DNA from: Rhodothermales bacterium
Lineage (GTDB): Bacteria; Bacteroidota; Rhodothermia; Rhodothermales; UBA10348
Reading direction: 5' to 3'
DNA length: 64,000 nucleotides
Assembly: GCA_017643395.1 (NCBI GenBank)
Contig: JAEPNP010000001.1
Coordinates: 1,803,806-1,867,805, forward strand
Under the pieces are notes generated by a model. It ran no database searches. It was not told the origin of the DNA and worked only from the letters and a program-made list of their open reading frames with translations. Position numbers and translations under genes: made by a program. Positions 52,955 to 61,961 of this stretch are shown in pieces (within the stretch, counting starts at the first letter, position 1; every line of letters starts with the position of its first letter).

Positions 52955-53791
52955 CTATTCGATGCCGCGCACGTGTCCGTCACCCGACGAGTAGGAGCCC
53001 ATTTCAGCGGCCATGGCACTCGCGTCATTCGTCTGACGGCTCAGCACCTCCTTGGCCAGCGCGATGTAGTTCCGCGCGCCGACGCTGGTCGCATCGTACA
53101 ACAGGACCGGGCGACCGAAACTGGGCGCCTCAGAGACGCGCACGTTACGCTGGATCAGCGTGTTGAAGACCTTGTCTCCAAAGTACTTGCGCAGCTCCCC
53201 GGCGACCTGGTTCGCAAGCCGAAGGCGCACGTCGAACATGGTGACCAGCACGCCTTCGATGTCGAGGTTCTCGTTGAGATGCTGGCGAACCAGTTTGATG
53301 GTGTTCAGGAGCTGTCCCAGCCCCTCAAGCGCGAAATACTCCGCCTGCACGGGGATGAGCACCGAGTTGGCGGCAGTCAGCGCGTTCAGCGTAAGCAGAC
53401 CGAGGGAAGGCGGACAGTCAATGACGATGAAGTCGTACCGGTCCCGAACCCGCTGCATCGCATTGCGCAGGATGCGCTCGCGGTCGGGCACGTCCACCAT
53501 TTCAATCTCGGCGCCGACCAGATTGATGTGGCTCGGAACGAGATCCAGGAACGGCATCTCCGTGGTGCGGATGGCGTCCTCAAACGGGACGGATCCGACC
53601 AGGATTTCGTAGCTCGAGGCCGTGACCGTGCGCGGATCGATGCCTACGCCGGAGGAGCAGTTGGCCTGCGGATCGAAATCTACCAGCAGGGTCGAGCGCT
53701 CCACCGCCGCCAGCGACGTGGCCAGGTTAACCGCGGTAGTCGTCTTGCCGACTCCCCCCTTCTGGTTTGCGACCGCAATGACCTTTCCCAT
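52955..53791 (-). CDS. parA: Chromosome-partitioning ATPase ParA
   Basis: A 278-residue Soj/ParA ATPase with the deviant Walker [15 protein letters not shown] (11-24), switch [19 protein letters not shown], Walker [22 protein letters not shown], and [19 protein letters not shown]. It lacks the long N-terminal DNA-binding domain of plasmid ParA proteins, as expected for the chromosomal type. It moves ParB-parS complexes over the nucleoid. First gene of parA-parB-DUF5683; it diverges from the helicase. Confidence 0.96.
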   Translation of the reverse strand: MGKVIAVANQKGGVGKTTTAVNLATSLAAVERSTLLVDFDPQANCSSGVGIDPRTVTASSYEILVGSVPFEDAIRTTEMPFLDLVPSHINLVGAEIEMVDVPDRERILRNAMQRVRDRYDFIVIDCPPSLGLLTLNALTAANSVLIPVQAEYFALEGLGQLLNTIKLVRQHLNENLDIEGVLVTMFDVRLRLANQVAGELRKYFGDKVFNTLIQRNVRVSEAPSFGRPVLLYDATSVGARNYIALAKEVLSRQTNDASAMAAEMGSYSSGDGHVRGIE

Positions 53792-53919
53792 CTATCCTCT
53801 GCTTCCGGTCCTGAACGTGGTGTGGGGTCTACAATGAACCGCGCAGCGTAGGGTTCTCCCGCACCGACCCAAGAACTGAGAAGGTACTGACAAGCCCTCG
53901 GGAGCGCTAGCGCACACAT

Positions 53920-55968
53920 GTGTCCGAACACTTGCCCGCCACCCGGGTTATTCGGGCGATGGCGCGGCAGTTCGTACTCAAACGAGAGGAGGCCCAGGCT
54001 CCAGTCAGCTACCGGATCGACTACGCCGGTGAGCTCAATCCCCAGCAGTACGCCGCCGCGACGGCATCCGGTGGACCGATTCTGGTCGTGGCCGGTGCAG
54101 GGACCGGCAAGACCCGAACGCTGGTCTACCGGCTGGCCTATCTGGTGGAGTCCGGGGTCGCTCCGGAGCGCATCGCCCTCCTGACGTTTACCCGACGGGC
54201 CTCCCGGGAAATGCTGGCCCGGGCATCAGGACTGCTGGACGGACGATGCCAGCAGGTTCGAGGCGGCACGTTTCATTCGTTCTGTCTGGGCGTGCTGCGA
54301 CGGCACGCAACCCGCATTGGCTTCCCGAACAACTTCACCATCCTGGATTCTTCGGATTCGTCCGATGTGATCGACGTGATCCGGGGCCAGATGGAGCTGG
54401 GAAAAAAGGATCGATTCCCGAAGAAGCGCACCATCCAGGGCATGTTCTCGTCCGTCGTGAATCGTGACCTGCCTCTGGGTGATCTGCTGGAAAAGGAGTA
54501 TCCGCAATTCGTACCCCATGCCCACGATCTCGAGATGCTAATGCGGCGCTTTGAGGGGTACAAGCGCAGCCACGGGCTCATGGACTATGATGACCTGCTG
54601 CGGCGCACGCTGGAACTGTTCGAGAAAGAGCCGGATGTGTTGAAACTCGTCGCAGGCAAGTGTGAGCACGTGCTGGTGGATGAGTACCAGGACACCAATC
54701 GTCTGCAGGCGCGGCTGGTGAAGGCGTTTTCCAGCATGCACGGCAACGTTATGGCGGTCGGCGACGACGCCCAGAGCATCTACCGATTCCGTGGCGCGGA
54801 TTTCCGCAACATCCTCGCCTTCCCGGAAGAGTTTCCCGGCACCCGGTTGCAGAAGCTGGAGCACAACTACCGCTCTACGCAGCGCATTCTGGACCTGGCG
54901 AACCACATCATCAAGCAGGCCCGCCACAAGTTCGACAAGGAGCTGTTCACAGAGCGCGGAGACGGAGATCTGCCCGCGCTGGTGACGGCGCCGGACGACC
55001 GTTTCGAGAGCCGGTTTGTGTGTCAGATGATTCTGGATCTGCGCGAGCAGGGCATTCCGTTGCGGGACGTCGCTGTGCTTTTCCGCAGCGGATTCAACTC
55101 CTACGATCTGGAGGTCGAGCTGAACCGGCGCAACATTCCATTCGTCAAGTACGGCGGGCTGAAGCTTAGCGAGGCGGCGCACGTCAAGGATGTTGTGGCA
55201 CACCTGCGCATTCTGGAGAATCCGCAGGATGCCATTTCGTGGAATCGGGTGCTGCAGCTGCTGGAGGGCATCGGTCCGAAGACGGCCGGTCAGATCATCC
55301 AGTGGATTCTGGAGGCCGGCGATGATCCACTGAAGTTGCCCGATCGTCCGTGGTCTCCCAAGTACGCAGATTCGCTGGCCGCGCTGTTCGCGCTGCTTCG
55401 CTCACTCACCTCGGGCAAGCAGACCCTGGGTCGGCAGGTGGATGCCGTGCTGGACTACTATGCGCCGATCCTCAAGCGGGTGTACTACGAAGACTATCCC
55501 AAGCGCGAGCAGGATCTGGACCACCTGGTCTCCGTGGTCGAGAGCTACACCGACCGGGCCACGCTCCTCAGTTCGCTCGCGCTCGACCCGATTGAGCTGT
55601 CGGCGCTGGACGTCGAGCCGCTGGAGGAAGACGAGGCTCCTCTGGTCCTGTCGACCATTCATTCCGCCAAGGGCCTCGAGTTCAAGGCGGTGTTCGTGAT
55701 CCACGCGCTGGAAGGGGTGCTTCCGTCCAGCTATTCGGTCAGCAGCGACGAAGAGATCGACGAAGAGCTCCGTCTGTTCTACGTGGCCGTCACCCGGGCT
55801 GCGGATCACCTGTTCGTGACCTATCCGTCCGTTCAGTACCGGCGCTACCACGGTCAATTCCTGACCAGTCCGAGTCGCTTCGTGCAGGGCGTACCTGAGG
55901 CGCTGCTGGAGCCGTGGAGCCTGGTTGAAGAGGCACCGACGCCGCTGCTGCCGGAGGCGGGATCATGA
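53920..55968 (+). CDS. UvrD/Rep-family ATP-dependent DNA helicase
   Basis: A 682-residue superfamily 1A helicase. The frame starts at GTG 53920; ATG 53959 (MARQFVLKREEA) also fits the family N-terminus. Motifs in order: LNPQQYAA (Q motif), VVAGAGTGKTRTL (Walker A), LLTFTRRASREM (Ia), VLVDEYQDTNRLQ (II), VGDDAQSIYRFRGA (III), LEHNYRST (IV), LSTIHSAKGLEFKAVFV (V), LFYVAVTRAAD (VI). It unwinds DNA 3' to 5' in repair or replication restart; UvrD, PcrA or Rep cannot be told apart here. Its stop overlaps the next ATG. Confidence 0.93.
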   Translation: MSEHLPATRVIRAMARQFVLKREEAQAPVSYRIDYAGELNPQQYAAATASGGPILVVAGAGTGKTRTLVYRLAYLVESGVAPERIALLTFTRRASREMLARASGLLDGRCQQVRGGTFHSFCLGVLRRHATRIGFPNNFTILDSSDSSDVIDVIRGQMELGKKDRFPKKRTIQGMFSSVVNRDLPLGDLLEKEYPQFVPHAHDLEMLMRRFEGYKRSHGLMDYDDLLRRTLELFEKEPDVLKLVAGKCEHVLVDEYQDTNRLQARLVKAFSSMHGNVMAVGDDAQSIYRFRGADFRNILAFPEEFPGTRLQKLEHNYRSTQRILDLANHIIKQARHKFDKELFTERGDGDLPALVTAPDDRFESRFVCQMILDLREQGIPLRDVAVLFRSGFNSYDLEVELNRRNIPFVKYGGLKLSEAAHVKDVVAHLRILENPQDAISWNRVLQLLEGIGPKTAGQIIQWILEAGDDPLKLPDRPWSPKYADSLAALFALLRSLTSGKQTLGRQVDAVLDYYAPILKRVYYEDYPKREQDLDHLVSVVESYTDRATLLSSLALDPIELSALDVEPLEEDEAPLVLSTIHSAKGLEFKAVFVIHALEGVLPSSYSVSSDEEIDEELRLFYVAVTRAADHLFVTYPSVQYRRYHGQFLTSPSRFVQGVPEALLEPWSLVEEAPTPLLPEAGS

Positions 55969-56408
55969 GTTTGGCTCCCGATGGGCTGGTAATCGAGGGC
56001 ATTGGTCGCGATCGACTGGACGAGATCGATGCCCTCAACCGGGAGATCTTCGGGGAGAAGCGCATCATCAACAGCTTCGACAAGGAAGACCTGACCATGC
56101 TCCTGGCCCGCGTGCATGCGGAGCCGGTCGGATTCAAGTTGGGCTATCGGCAGAACCGAATGACGTTCTACTCTGCAAAAGGCGGTGTGCGTCAGTCCTG
56201 GCGCCGTCAGGGTGTGGCGGAGGCGCTGCTGGATGCGCTGATGGATGAGGCTCGCGGGGCCGGCTATCGCAAGTTTGCCTTCGACACCTTCCCGAACATG
56301 CATCCCGGCATGACGATGATGGCGTTGAAGCGCGGATTCCGGCTAACGGAGGCCGATTTCAACCGGACCTATCAGGATTTCCGGCTTCGATTCGAGGCGT
56401 CGCTGTAG
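55965..56408 (+). CDS. GNAT-family N-acetyltransferase
   Basis: A 147-residue acetyltransferase with the acetyl-CoA-binding A motif in GVRQSWRRQGVAEALLDALMDEARGAGYRKFAFDTF. A central strand VGFKLGYRQNRMTFYSAKGGV precedes it. The substrate is unknown. It overlaps the helicase gene by 4 bp (ATGA) and is translated with it. Confidence 0.85.
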   Translation: MSLAPDGLVIEGIGRDRLDEIDALNREIFGEKRIINSFDKEDLTMLLARVHAEPVGFKLGYRQNRMTFYSAKGGVRQSWRRQGVAEALLDALMDEARGAGYRKFAFDTFPNMHPGMTMMALKRGFRLTEADFNRTYQDFRLRFEASL

Positions 56409-56443
56409 GACTGCCGGCCTTGCTCACTTGGCACGGGCCTGCC

Positions 56444-56602
56444 CTAGAACAGGGCGTAGATGAACGGCGCGAGGGCAGATCCCTGGGCCGCCACGATAAT
56501 CACACTCAGCAGGACCAGCACGATCACGATAGGGGCCAGCCAGTACTTCTTGCGGACTTTCAGAAACTCCCAGAACTCGCCCAGGATGCGAAGCTTGCCC
56601 AT
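56444..56602 (-). CDS. DUF5989 small membrane protein
   Basis: A 52-residue protein starting at MGKLRILGEFWEFLKVRKKYWLAPI (56602) with one membrane helix (IVIVLVLLSVIIVAAQ) and the ending GSALAPFIYALF, which is the DUF5989 pattern. The longer frame to 56707 adds residues without family character. Function unknown; relatives sit beside glycan or saxitoxin-type biosynthesis genes in other genomes. It diverges from the permease pair. Confidence 0.75.
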   Translation of the reverse strand: MGKLRILGEFWEFLKVRKKYWLAPIVIVLVLLSVIIVAAQGSALAPFIYALF

Positions 56603-56756
56603 TTCAGACCAGATTTCGGGTGCCGGCAGGGGCCCGGCGAACGCGAGATTGTGTGAAGGTCGGATTGACATGCCCCGGATGGGGCCAAGTTCCACGAACG
56701 GGCGCAACAGCGGGGCTCAGGTTGCGTAAGGCCCATCGAACCAGTCCACCCTCCCT

Positions 56757-57998
56757 GTGTCCGGATTTCTGTTTGAGCTCCTGGAGGGGCTGCGCATTGC
56801 TCTCCGCGCCATCCGCGTGAACAAGATGCGCTCCCTTCTGACCACTCTCGGCATCATCATCGGCATCGTCAGCGTGACGGCAATGGCCACGGTGGTGTCG
56901 GGCATTGAAGGCCAGTTCGAGGAGGACATGGCCGAACTTGGCACCGATGTGCTGTACATCGAACGCATGCCCTGGGTGCAGGGCCCCGGCACCAAGTGGT
57001 GGGAGTTCATCAACCGCCCCCGCATGCAGGCCGAGGTTGCCGAGGCAGTCCAGCGCAGGGCTCGATCTGCGGAAGCCGTAACGACCGTGGCCCAGACGTT
57101 CCGTGGTGTGACCTACAAGGAACGGGTCATGTCTCGCGGGGTGGTGGTTAACGGGGTTTCCCACACCTATCCCGACGTACATGAAGTCCTGATCGAACAC
57201 GGCACGTTCTTTACCGAGATGGATGACCGCGCAGCGCGCAAGGTGGCCGTGATCGGATCGGAGATAGCACTCCAGCTCTTTCCTGTAGAAGATCCGGTAG
57301 GCAAAGACATTCGCATCGGCGGGACGCGCTACCGGGTGATCGGTGTGGGTGTTCGAGAAGGCCAGGGTGCGGATCAGGCCAGCGGATTCGATTGGCAGGT
57401 GCGCATTCCGTTCGGTGCCTTCGAACAGGAATACGGCACGCGATACCGGGACGTGTCCGTGCAGGTGAAGGTGCGCGATGAGGTCTCAGTGGAGGAGGCG
57501 ATGGACGAGTTGACCGGTGTGGTCCGCGTGGCTCGTGGCCTGGACGCCAGGGAGGACGACAACTTCGAGGTCAACGAGAGCGGGGCCATCCGCGCAGCGG
57601 TTGAGCCCGTGAAGTTTGCCATTTTCGCCATCGGCATCGGATTGACCAGCCTGTCGCTCCTGGTGGGGGGAATCGGCGTCATGAACATCATGTTTGTATC
57701 GGTGAAAGAACGCACCCGGGAAATCGGCATCAGAAAGGCTGTCGGTGCCAAGAGGCGAACGATCATGCTGCAATTCCTGATCGAGGCCGTGGCAGTGAGC
57801 CTGATGGGCGGAATTGTCGGGGTCCTTTTGTCCGTTCCCATTTTCCTTGGAGTGCGAACAATCCTGCCGGCCGAGCTGGGACCTGGCGTGGTGATGCTCG
57901 CATTCGGCATCTGTATGGCGGTCGGCACGGTATTCGGCATTGCGCCGGCGTGGTCGGCTGCCAAGGCCGAACCCATTGAAGCCCTTCGCTACGAATAG
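56757..57998 (+). CDS. MacB-type ABC transporter permease
   Basis: A 413-residue permease starting at GTG 56757. It has an N-terminal membrane helix (KMRSLLTTLGIIIGIVSVTAMATVVSGI), a large periplasmic MacB-like domain (about 45-285) and a C-terminal FtsX domain of three helices with GGIGVMNIMFVSVKERTREIGIRKAVGAKRR. MacB-type permeases usually pair with an ATPase to drive mechanotransmission rather than transport. No ATPase gene adjoins; the next gene is a second permease 2 bp downstream. Confidence 0.9.
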   Translation: MSGFLFELLEGLRIALRAIRVNKMRSLLTTLGIIIGIVSVTAMATVVSGIEGQFEEDMAELGTDVLYIERMPWVQGPGTKWWEFINRPRMQAEVAEAVQRRARSAEAVTTVAQTFRGVTYKERVMSRGVVVNGVSHTYPDVHEVLIEHGTFFTEMDDRAARKVAVIGSEIALQLFPVEDPVGKDIRIGGTRYRVIGVGVREGQGADQASGFDWQVRIPFGAFEQEYGTRYRDVSVQVKVRDEVSVEEAMDELTGVVRVARGLDAREDDNFEVNESGAIRAAVEPVKFAIFAIGIGLTSLSLLVGGIGVMNIMFVSVKERTREIGIRKAVGAKRRTIMLQFLIEAVAVSLMGGIVGVLLSVPIFLGVRTILPAELGPGVVMLAFGICMAVGTVFGIAPAWSAAKAEPIEALRYE

Positions 57999-58000
57999 CC

Positions 58001-59227
58001 ATGGCATTTTTTGAAGCGGTCCGCATGGCGCTCGAGGCGCTGAGGGGCAACAGGCTCCGGTCGGCCCTGACATTGCTCGGCATGGTGATCGGCGTGTTCG
58101 CCATCATCGTCTCGGTGACCGCGGTCAAGGTGATCGACGTCTACTTCAACGAGAAGCTGGATTTCCTCGGAGCTTCCACCTTCACGATTTCCCAGTACCC
58201 GGTAATCCGGATTGAAGGCGGTCGCAGTTCCAGAAACCGCCCCCCGATTACCTACGAACAAGTAGAGCGTCTGGAGCGCTCCATGCGCACGCCCGTTGCA
58301 CTGGGGGTCATCGAGGACTTCAGCTTCGGAGCCGTGCGCTATCAGGACCGGGAGACCGAGCCCAACATGGTTCTGATCGGTGCCGACGAGAACCTGCTCG
58401 CCAACTATTCCTACGATTTGCAGAGCGGTCGATACATCACCGAAGAGGATGTTCGCTTCGGACGTCCGGTCGCCGTGCTGCTTGAGGATGCGGTAGACGT
58501 GCTCTTCCCGAACGAGTCGCCACTCGGGAAAGAGATTCGCTTCCGGGGACACCGGTTCGAGGTGATCGGTGTTCTGGAGAATCAGGGTAGTTTCCTGGGC
58601 TTCAACCAGAATACCCGCCTCTTCATTCCCATCACCCGCGGAATGACACTCTACGGTAACCCGAATCGCAACATCGCCAACATCAGCGTGCGCGTAACCA
58701 ACTCGCAGCAGATGGAGTCGGCGATGGAAGAAGCGACCGGGCGCATGCGGGTGATTCGCGGCGTGGGACCTGGAGAGGACAACAACTTCGAGATCGGCAC
58801 GAACGACAGCATCGGCCGCATTTTCGATGCGTTCACCGGCACGCTCACCACCGCGGGTGCGGGCATCGGTTTGATCGCGCTGCTCGCAGCCGGGATCGGC
58901 ATCATGAACATCATGCTGGTGTCTGTGACCGAAAGGACCCGAGAAATCGGGATTCGCAAATCCATTGGCGCCCGACGCAAGGACGTGATGAGACAGTTCC
59001 TGACCGAGGCGTTCGTCCTGTGCCAGATCGGAGGCCTGTTGGGCATCCTGCTGGGCGCGCTGGTCGGCAACCTGACCGCGGTCTACTTCGAGATCAGCGC
59101 TGCCTTCCCGGTCAACTGGGCCATCGGCGCCGTCGTGATGGTGACCATCATCTCGCTGGTGTTTGGCGGCTACCCGGCCCTGAAGGCCGCCCGCCTGAAT
59201 CCCATCGATGCGCTGCGCTACGAGTAG
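58001..59227 (+). CDS. MacB-type ABC transporter permease, second copy
   Basis: A 408-residue paralogue of the gene upstream, with the same layout: N-terminal helix (RLRSALTLLGMVIGVFAIIVSVTAVKVI after NR), periplasmic domain, and C-terminal FtsX block with GIGIMNIMLVSVTERTREIGIRKSIGARRKDV. The two probably form a heterodimeric permease. The ending NPIDALRYE mirrors EPIEALRYE of the first. The partner ATPase must be encoded elsewhere. Confidence 0.9.
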   Translation: MAFFEAVRMALEALRGNRLRSALTLLGMVIGVFAIIVSVTAVKVIDVYFNEKLDFLGASTFTISQYPVIRIEGGRSSRNRPPITYEQVERLERSMRTPVALGVIEDFSFGAVRYQDRETEPNMVLIGADENLLANYSYDLQSGRYITEEDVRFGRPVAVLLEDAVDVLFPNESPLGKEIRFRGHRFEVIGVLENQGSFLGFNQNTRLFIPITRGMTLYGNPNRNIANISVRVTNSQQMESAMEEATGRMRVIRGVGPGEDNNFEIGTNDSIGRIFDAFTGTLTTAGAGIGLIALLAAGIGIMNIMLVSVTERTREIGIRKSIGARRKDVMRQFLTEAFVLCQIGGLLGILLGALVGNLTAVYFEISAAFPVNWAIGAVVMVTIISLVFGGYPALKAARLNPIDALRYE

Positions 59228-59268
59228 CCAGTCCGGCTCTGTGGCATGGCCGCCCGCCAGGGGTTACC

Positions 59269-59985
59269 ATGCCGCCGAATCAGGACGGGCCTATGTCAGC
59301 GGAAGCCAAAGCACGCGTCGGAAAAGAAGTGGCCGGTTGGGTCGAGTCGGGCATGGTGCTCGGCCTCGGTACCGGATCCACGGCCGCCAAGGCCATTGAG
59401 GCGCTTGGGCGTCGCCTCGAGTCCGAGATGCTCGACGTGGTCGGCGTGCCTACGTCCTTCTTCGCCGAGCGTCTGGCCCGTCAGTGCGGCATTCCTCTCG
59501 CGACCCTGGACGAGGTCGAGCACATTGACCTCGCGTTCGATGGCGCCGACGAAGTAGATCCGAACCTGACGCTGATCAAGGGCCGGGGCGCAGCGCACAC
59601 GCGCGAAAAGGTGGTCGCGGCCGAGGCTGTCCGGCTGGTCGTATTGGTAGACGACAGCAAGATGGTCGAGAAGCTGGGCACCCGCATGCCGGTCCCGGTG
59701 GAAGTCGTGCCGATGGCGGCCTCGCCCGTCATTCGGCGCCTGGAGCGACTCGGCGCACGCTGCGAACTGCGTATGGGAGAGGCCAAGGACGGCCCGGTGG
59801 TGTCCGACCAGGGCATGTGGATCGTCGATGCGCACTTCCCGGGGATTGACGATGCCGCAGGACTGTCGGCTGACATATCGGGCATGCCCGGGGTGGTCGA
59901 GCACGGCATATTCGTCGGACTCGCGACAGACGTTCTGGTCGGCCAAAGCGATGGGGAGGTGCGTCACCTCAGGCGCCGGGGATAG
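59269..59985 (+). CDS. rpiA: Ribose-5-phosphate isomerase A
   Basis: A 238-residue isomerase. GLGTGSTAAKAIEAL binds the phosphate, GVPTSFFAERLA follows, and DLAFDGADEVDP and LIKGRGAAHTREKVVA hold the catalytic Asp/Lys/Glu region. SKMVEKLGTRMPVPVEVVPMA is also conserved. It interconverts ribose 5-phosphate and ribulose 5-phosphate. The start at 59269 follows an AGGGG sequence; ATG 59293 is an alternative. It is 41 bp after the second permease. Confidence 0.95.
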   Translation: MPPNQDGPMSAEAKARVGKEVAGWVESGMVLGLGTGSTAAKAIEALGRRLESEMLDVVGVPTSFFAERLARQCGIPLATLDEVEHIDLAFDGADEVDPNLTLIKGRGAAHTREKVVAAEAVRLVVLVDDSKMVEKLGTRMPVPVEVVPMAASPVIRRLERLGARCELRMGEAKDGPVVSDQGMWIVDAHFPGIDDAAGLSADISGMPGVVEHGIFVGLATDVLVGQSDGEVRHLRRRG

Positions 59986-59988
59986 GGC

Positions 59989-60417
59989 ATGTGGGCGGGG
60001 ATCTATCGGGGCTGCCTCCTGGCTCTCGTTGTGCTGGGCGTGGCGGCAGGCTGTGGCCCTGAGCAGGAGATTCAGATCCAGAGAACGATCTCTGAGCCAA
60101 TACCGCCACCCGTCGAACCCCTGGTCGGACTGGACCGGGCGCAGGAGAACGGTCTGACAGTCGAAGACTTTCGAACGGGCCTGCTCCATCCGGACTGGGT
60201 TGTTCTTCCTGCGGACACGGGCGCATTCGCGCTATTCCCCGGGTATACAGCACGGTATCACTTCGTGAACCCGGACTGCGGAACCGTTTCGGTGGGCCTC
60301 CTGGAAGACGGACGATGGGATCTCAGCGGCTCCCACTCGTGTGGCCCCGAGTCCTACCCACCCGACCGGTTTAGGTGCTCTCAACCGGACCGCGACGCCT
60401 GGTGTCCGCAGGAGTAA
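59989..60417 (+). CDS. Hypothetical lipoprotein
   Basis: A 142-residue lipoprotein with lipobox VAAGC (Cys22). The mature part has two halves: a Pro-rich spacer (about 30-45) and a small domain with several Cys (NPDCGTVSVGLL, HSCGPESY, RCSQPDRDAWCPQE), likely disulphide-bonded. No family recognised. It begins 3 bp after the rpiA stop. Confidence 0.6.
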   Translation: MWAGIYRGCLLALVVLGVAAGCGPEQEIQIQRTISEPIPPPVEPLVGLDRAQENGLTVEDFRTGLLHPDWVVLPADTGAFALFPGYTARYHFVNPDCGTVSVGLLEDGRWDLSGSHSCGPESYPPDRFRCSQPDRDAWCPQE

Positions 60418-60435
60418 GGGACTTGAGGCCTAGTG

Positions 60436-61770
60436 CTACAGCACCCGGTCTATCGCCCCGTTCAGCCGTTTCACCGGGATAAGCTCGAGCGATCCGCTCC
60501 GGTCCGGCGCGTTCCCCGCAGGAATCACCGCAGCGGCAAACCCCAGCTTCTCGGCCTCGCTGAGCCGCTTGCCCAGCTGGGATACTCCGCGGATCTCGCC
60601 GCCGAGGCCAATTTCACCAACGAACAGCGTGCGATCCGGAAGCGGCCGGTCAAACAGCGAACTGGCCACGGCCATCGCCACACCAAGGTCTACCGAGGGT
60701 TCGCCAAGGCGCAGGCCGCCTGTGACGTTCACGAACACGTCATGGCTCGACAGTTTCATGCCCTCCCGCTTTTCCAGTACCGCCAGCAGCATCTGCAGCC
60801 TCCTCGCCTCAAATCCAGTGGAGGATCGCTGGGGCGTGGAGTAGGACGTGGGCGTCACCAGAGCCTGCAGCTCGGCCAGCACGGGCCGCGTGCCCTCAAG
60901 CGTGCTCACCACCGCGGTGCCTGACGCGCTCCGCCCGTTCTCCGGCAGGAAGAGCCGGCTCGGGTTGTCCACGGCCTGCAGGCCGTTGCCGTGCATTTCG
61001 AACACGCCGATCTCGTTGGTCGATCCGAAGCGGTTCTTGACGGCACGCAGGATGCGGAAAGCGTGATGCCGATCTCCCTCGAGGTGCAGCACGGTGTCGA
61101 CCATGTGCTCCAGTACGCGAGGCCCTGCAATCGAGCCTTCCTTGGTCACGTGCCCGACAAGAAACACCGCCATGCCGGAGTCCTTGGCCAAACGAATCAG
61201 CCGCGCGGTGCACTCGCGCACCTGCGCCACCGAGCCGGGAGCGCTGGACAGGCTGGGGAGAAACAGGGTCTGGATGGAGTCCACAATCAGAACGGCGGGG
61301 TCGATCTCACCAGCCGCGTGCAGAACGCCTTCCACACTGGTTTCCGGCAGCAGATGCACGGCATCCGCGGAGACCTTCAGTCGGTCGGCACGCAGACGGA
61401 CCTGGCCCGGCGACTCCTCCCCGCAGACGTACAGCACGCCGCGGCCAGCCAGCAACGCGGCGACCTCTGTCAGCAGCGTGCTTTTGCCGATGCCCGGATC
61501 ACCCGCGACAAGCGTGACCGATCCGGGCACAATGCCGCCTCCAAGCACGCGATCAAACTCCGCCACACCGGTGTCCAGCCGCTCTCCTTCCTCTGCGTTG
61601 ACCTCGCCCAGTCGGACAGCCTTTATTGTCACCACGGGGCGGGCTGTACGAGGTACGCCGAGTTCCTCCACCATGCTGTTCCAGGTGCCGCATGAACTGC
61701 ACTGGCCCGTCCATCGAGGGGCCTCATTGCCACATTCCTGGCAGACGAATACAGACTTGATCTTCGGCAT
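60436..61770 (-). CDS. radA: DNA repair protein RadA (Sms)
   Basis: A 444-residue RadA from the ATG at 61770; the eight upstream in-frame codons lack family character. Zinc finger Cys10-x2-Cys13 and Cys24-x2-Cys27 (CQECGNEAPRWTGQCSSC), RecA-like ATPase with Walker A GDPGIGKST, the RadA-specific KNRFG motif (VKNRFGSTNEIG), and a C-terminal Lon-protease-like domain (DVFVNVTGGLRLGEPSVDLGVA). It is a helicase-like branch-migration factor for recombinational repair and natural transformation. Its upstream region carries the third TGACA-N6-TGTCA palindrome. Confidence 0.96.
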   Translation of the reverse strand: MPKIKSVFVCQECGNEAPRWTGQCSSCGTWNSMVEELGVPRTARPVVTIKAVRLGEVNAEEGERLDTGVAEFDRVLGGGIVPGSVTLVAGDPGIGKSTLLTEVAALLAGRGVLYVCGEESPGQVRLRADRLKVSADAVHLLPETSVEGVLHAAGEIDPAVLIVDSIQTLFLPSLSSAPGSVAQVRECTARLIRLAKDSGMAVFLVGHVTKEGSIAGPRVLEHMVDTVLHLEGDRHHAFRILRAVKNRFGSTNEIGVFEMHGNGLQAVDNPSRLFLPENGRSASGTAVVSTLEGTRPVLAELQALVTPTSYSTPQRSSTGFEARRLQMLLAVLEKREGMKLSSHDVFVNVTGGLRLGEPSVDLGVAMAVASSLFDRPLPDRTLFVGEIGLGGEIRGVSQLGKRLSEAEKLGFAAAVIPAGNAPDRSGSLELIPVKRLNGAIDRVL

Positions 61771-61807
61771 CAGATGTGGGTGGTGTGGCAGCAATCTATA
61801 GAGGCCC

Positions 61808-61827
61808 GGTGACAGTGATTTGTCACC
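61808..61827. promoter_or_regulatory. Palindromic operator, TGACA-N6-TGTCA class
   Basis: GGTGACA and TGTCACC (7-bp perfect arms, 6-bp spacer) lie 37 nt before the radA ATG on the minus strand. A TATAGATT -10-like box follows about 14 nt downstream. Core, spacer length and distance match the sites at 1816 and 8528. The opposite-strand gene mlaE starts 134 bp away. Confidence 0.65.
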
Positions 61828-61961
61828 ACCCGCAGGAGGCGGTCTTCGGATTCGGCACGGACCGCATCGCTCGTGAAACCGCCCATCGACTTCTCGGGCC
61901 TTTCTACAACAACTTTGGCCCGCCCGCGTAGGTTCGGACTGCTTCCTCCGGACCCTCCCAG

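Noticed and set aside
51441-53919. parS sites next to parAB
   Set aside because: No TGTTTCACGTGAAACA-like palindrome was seen here or elsewhere in the window.
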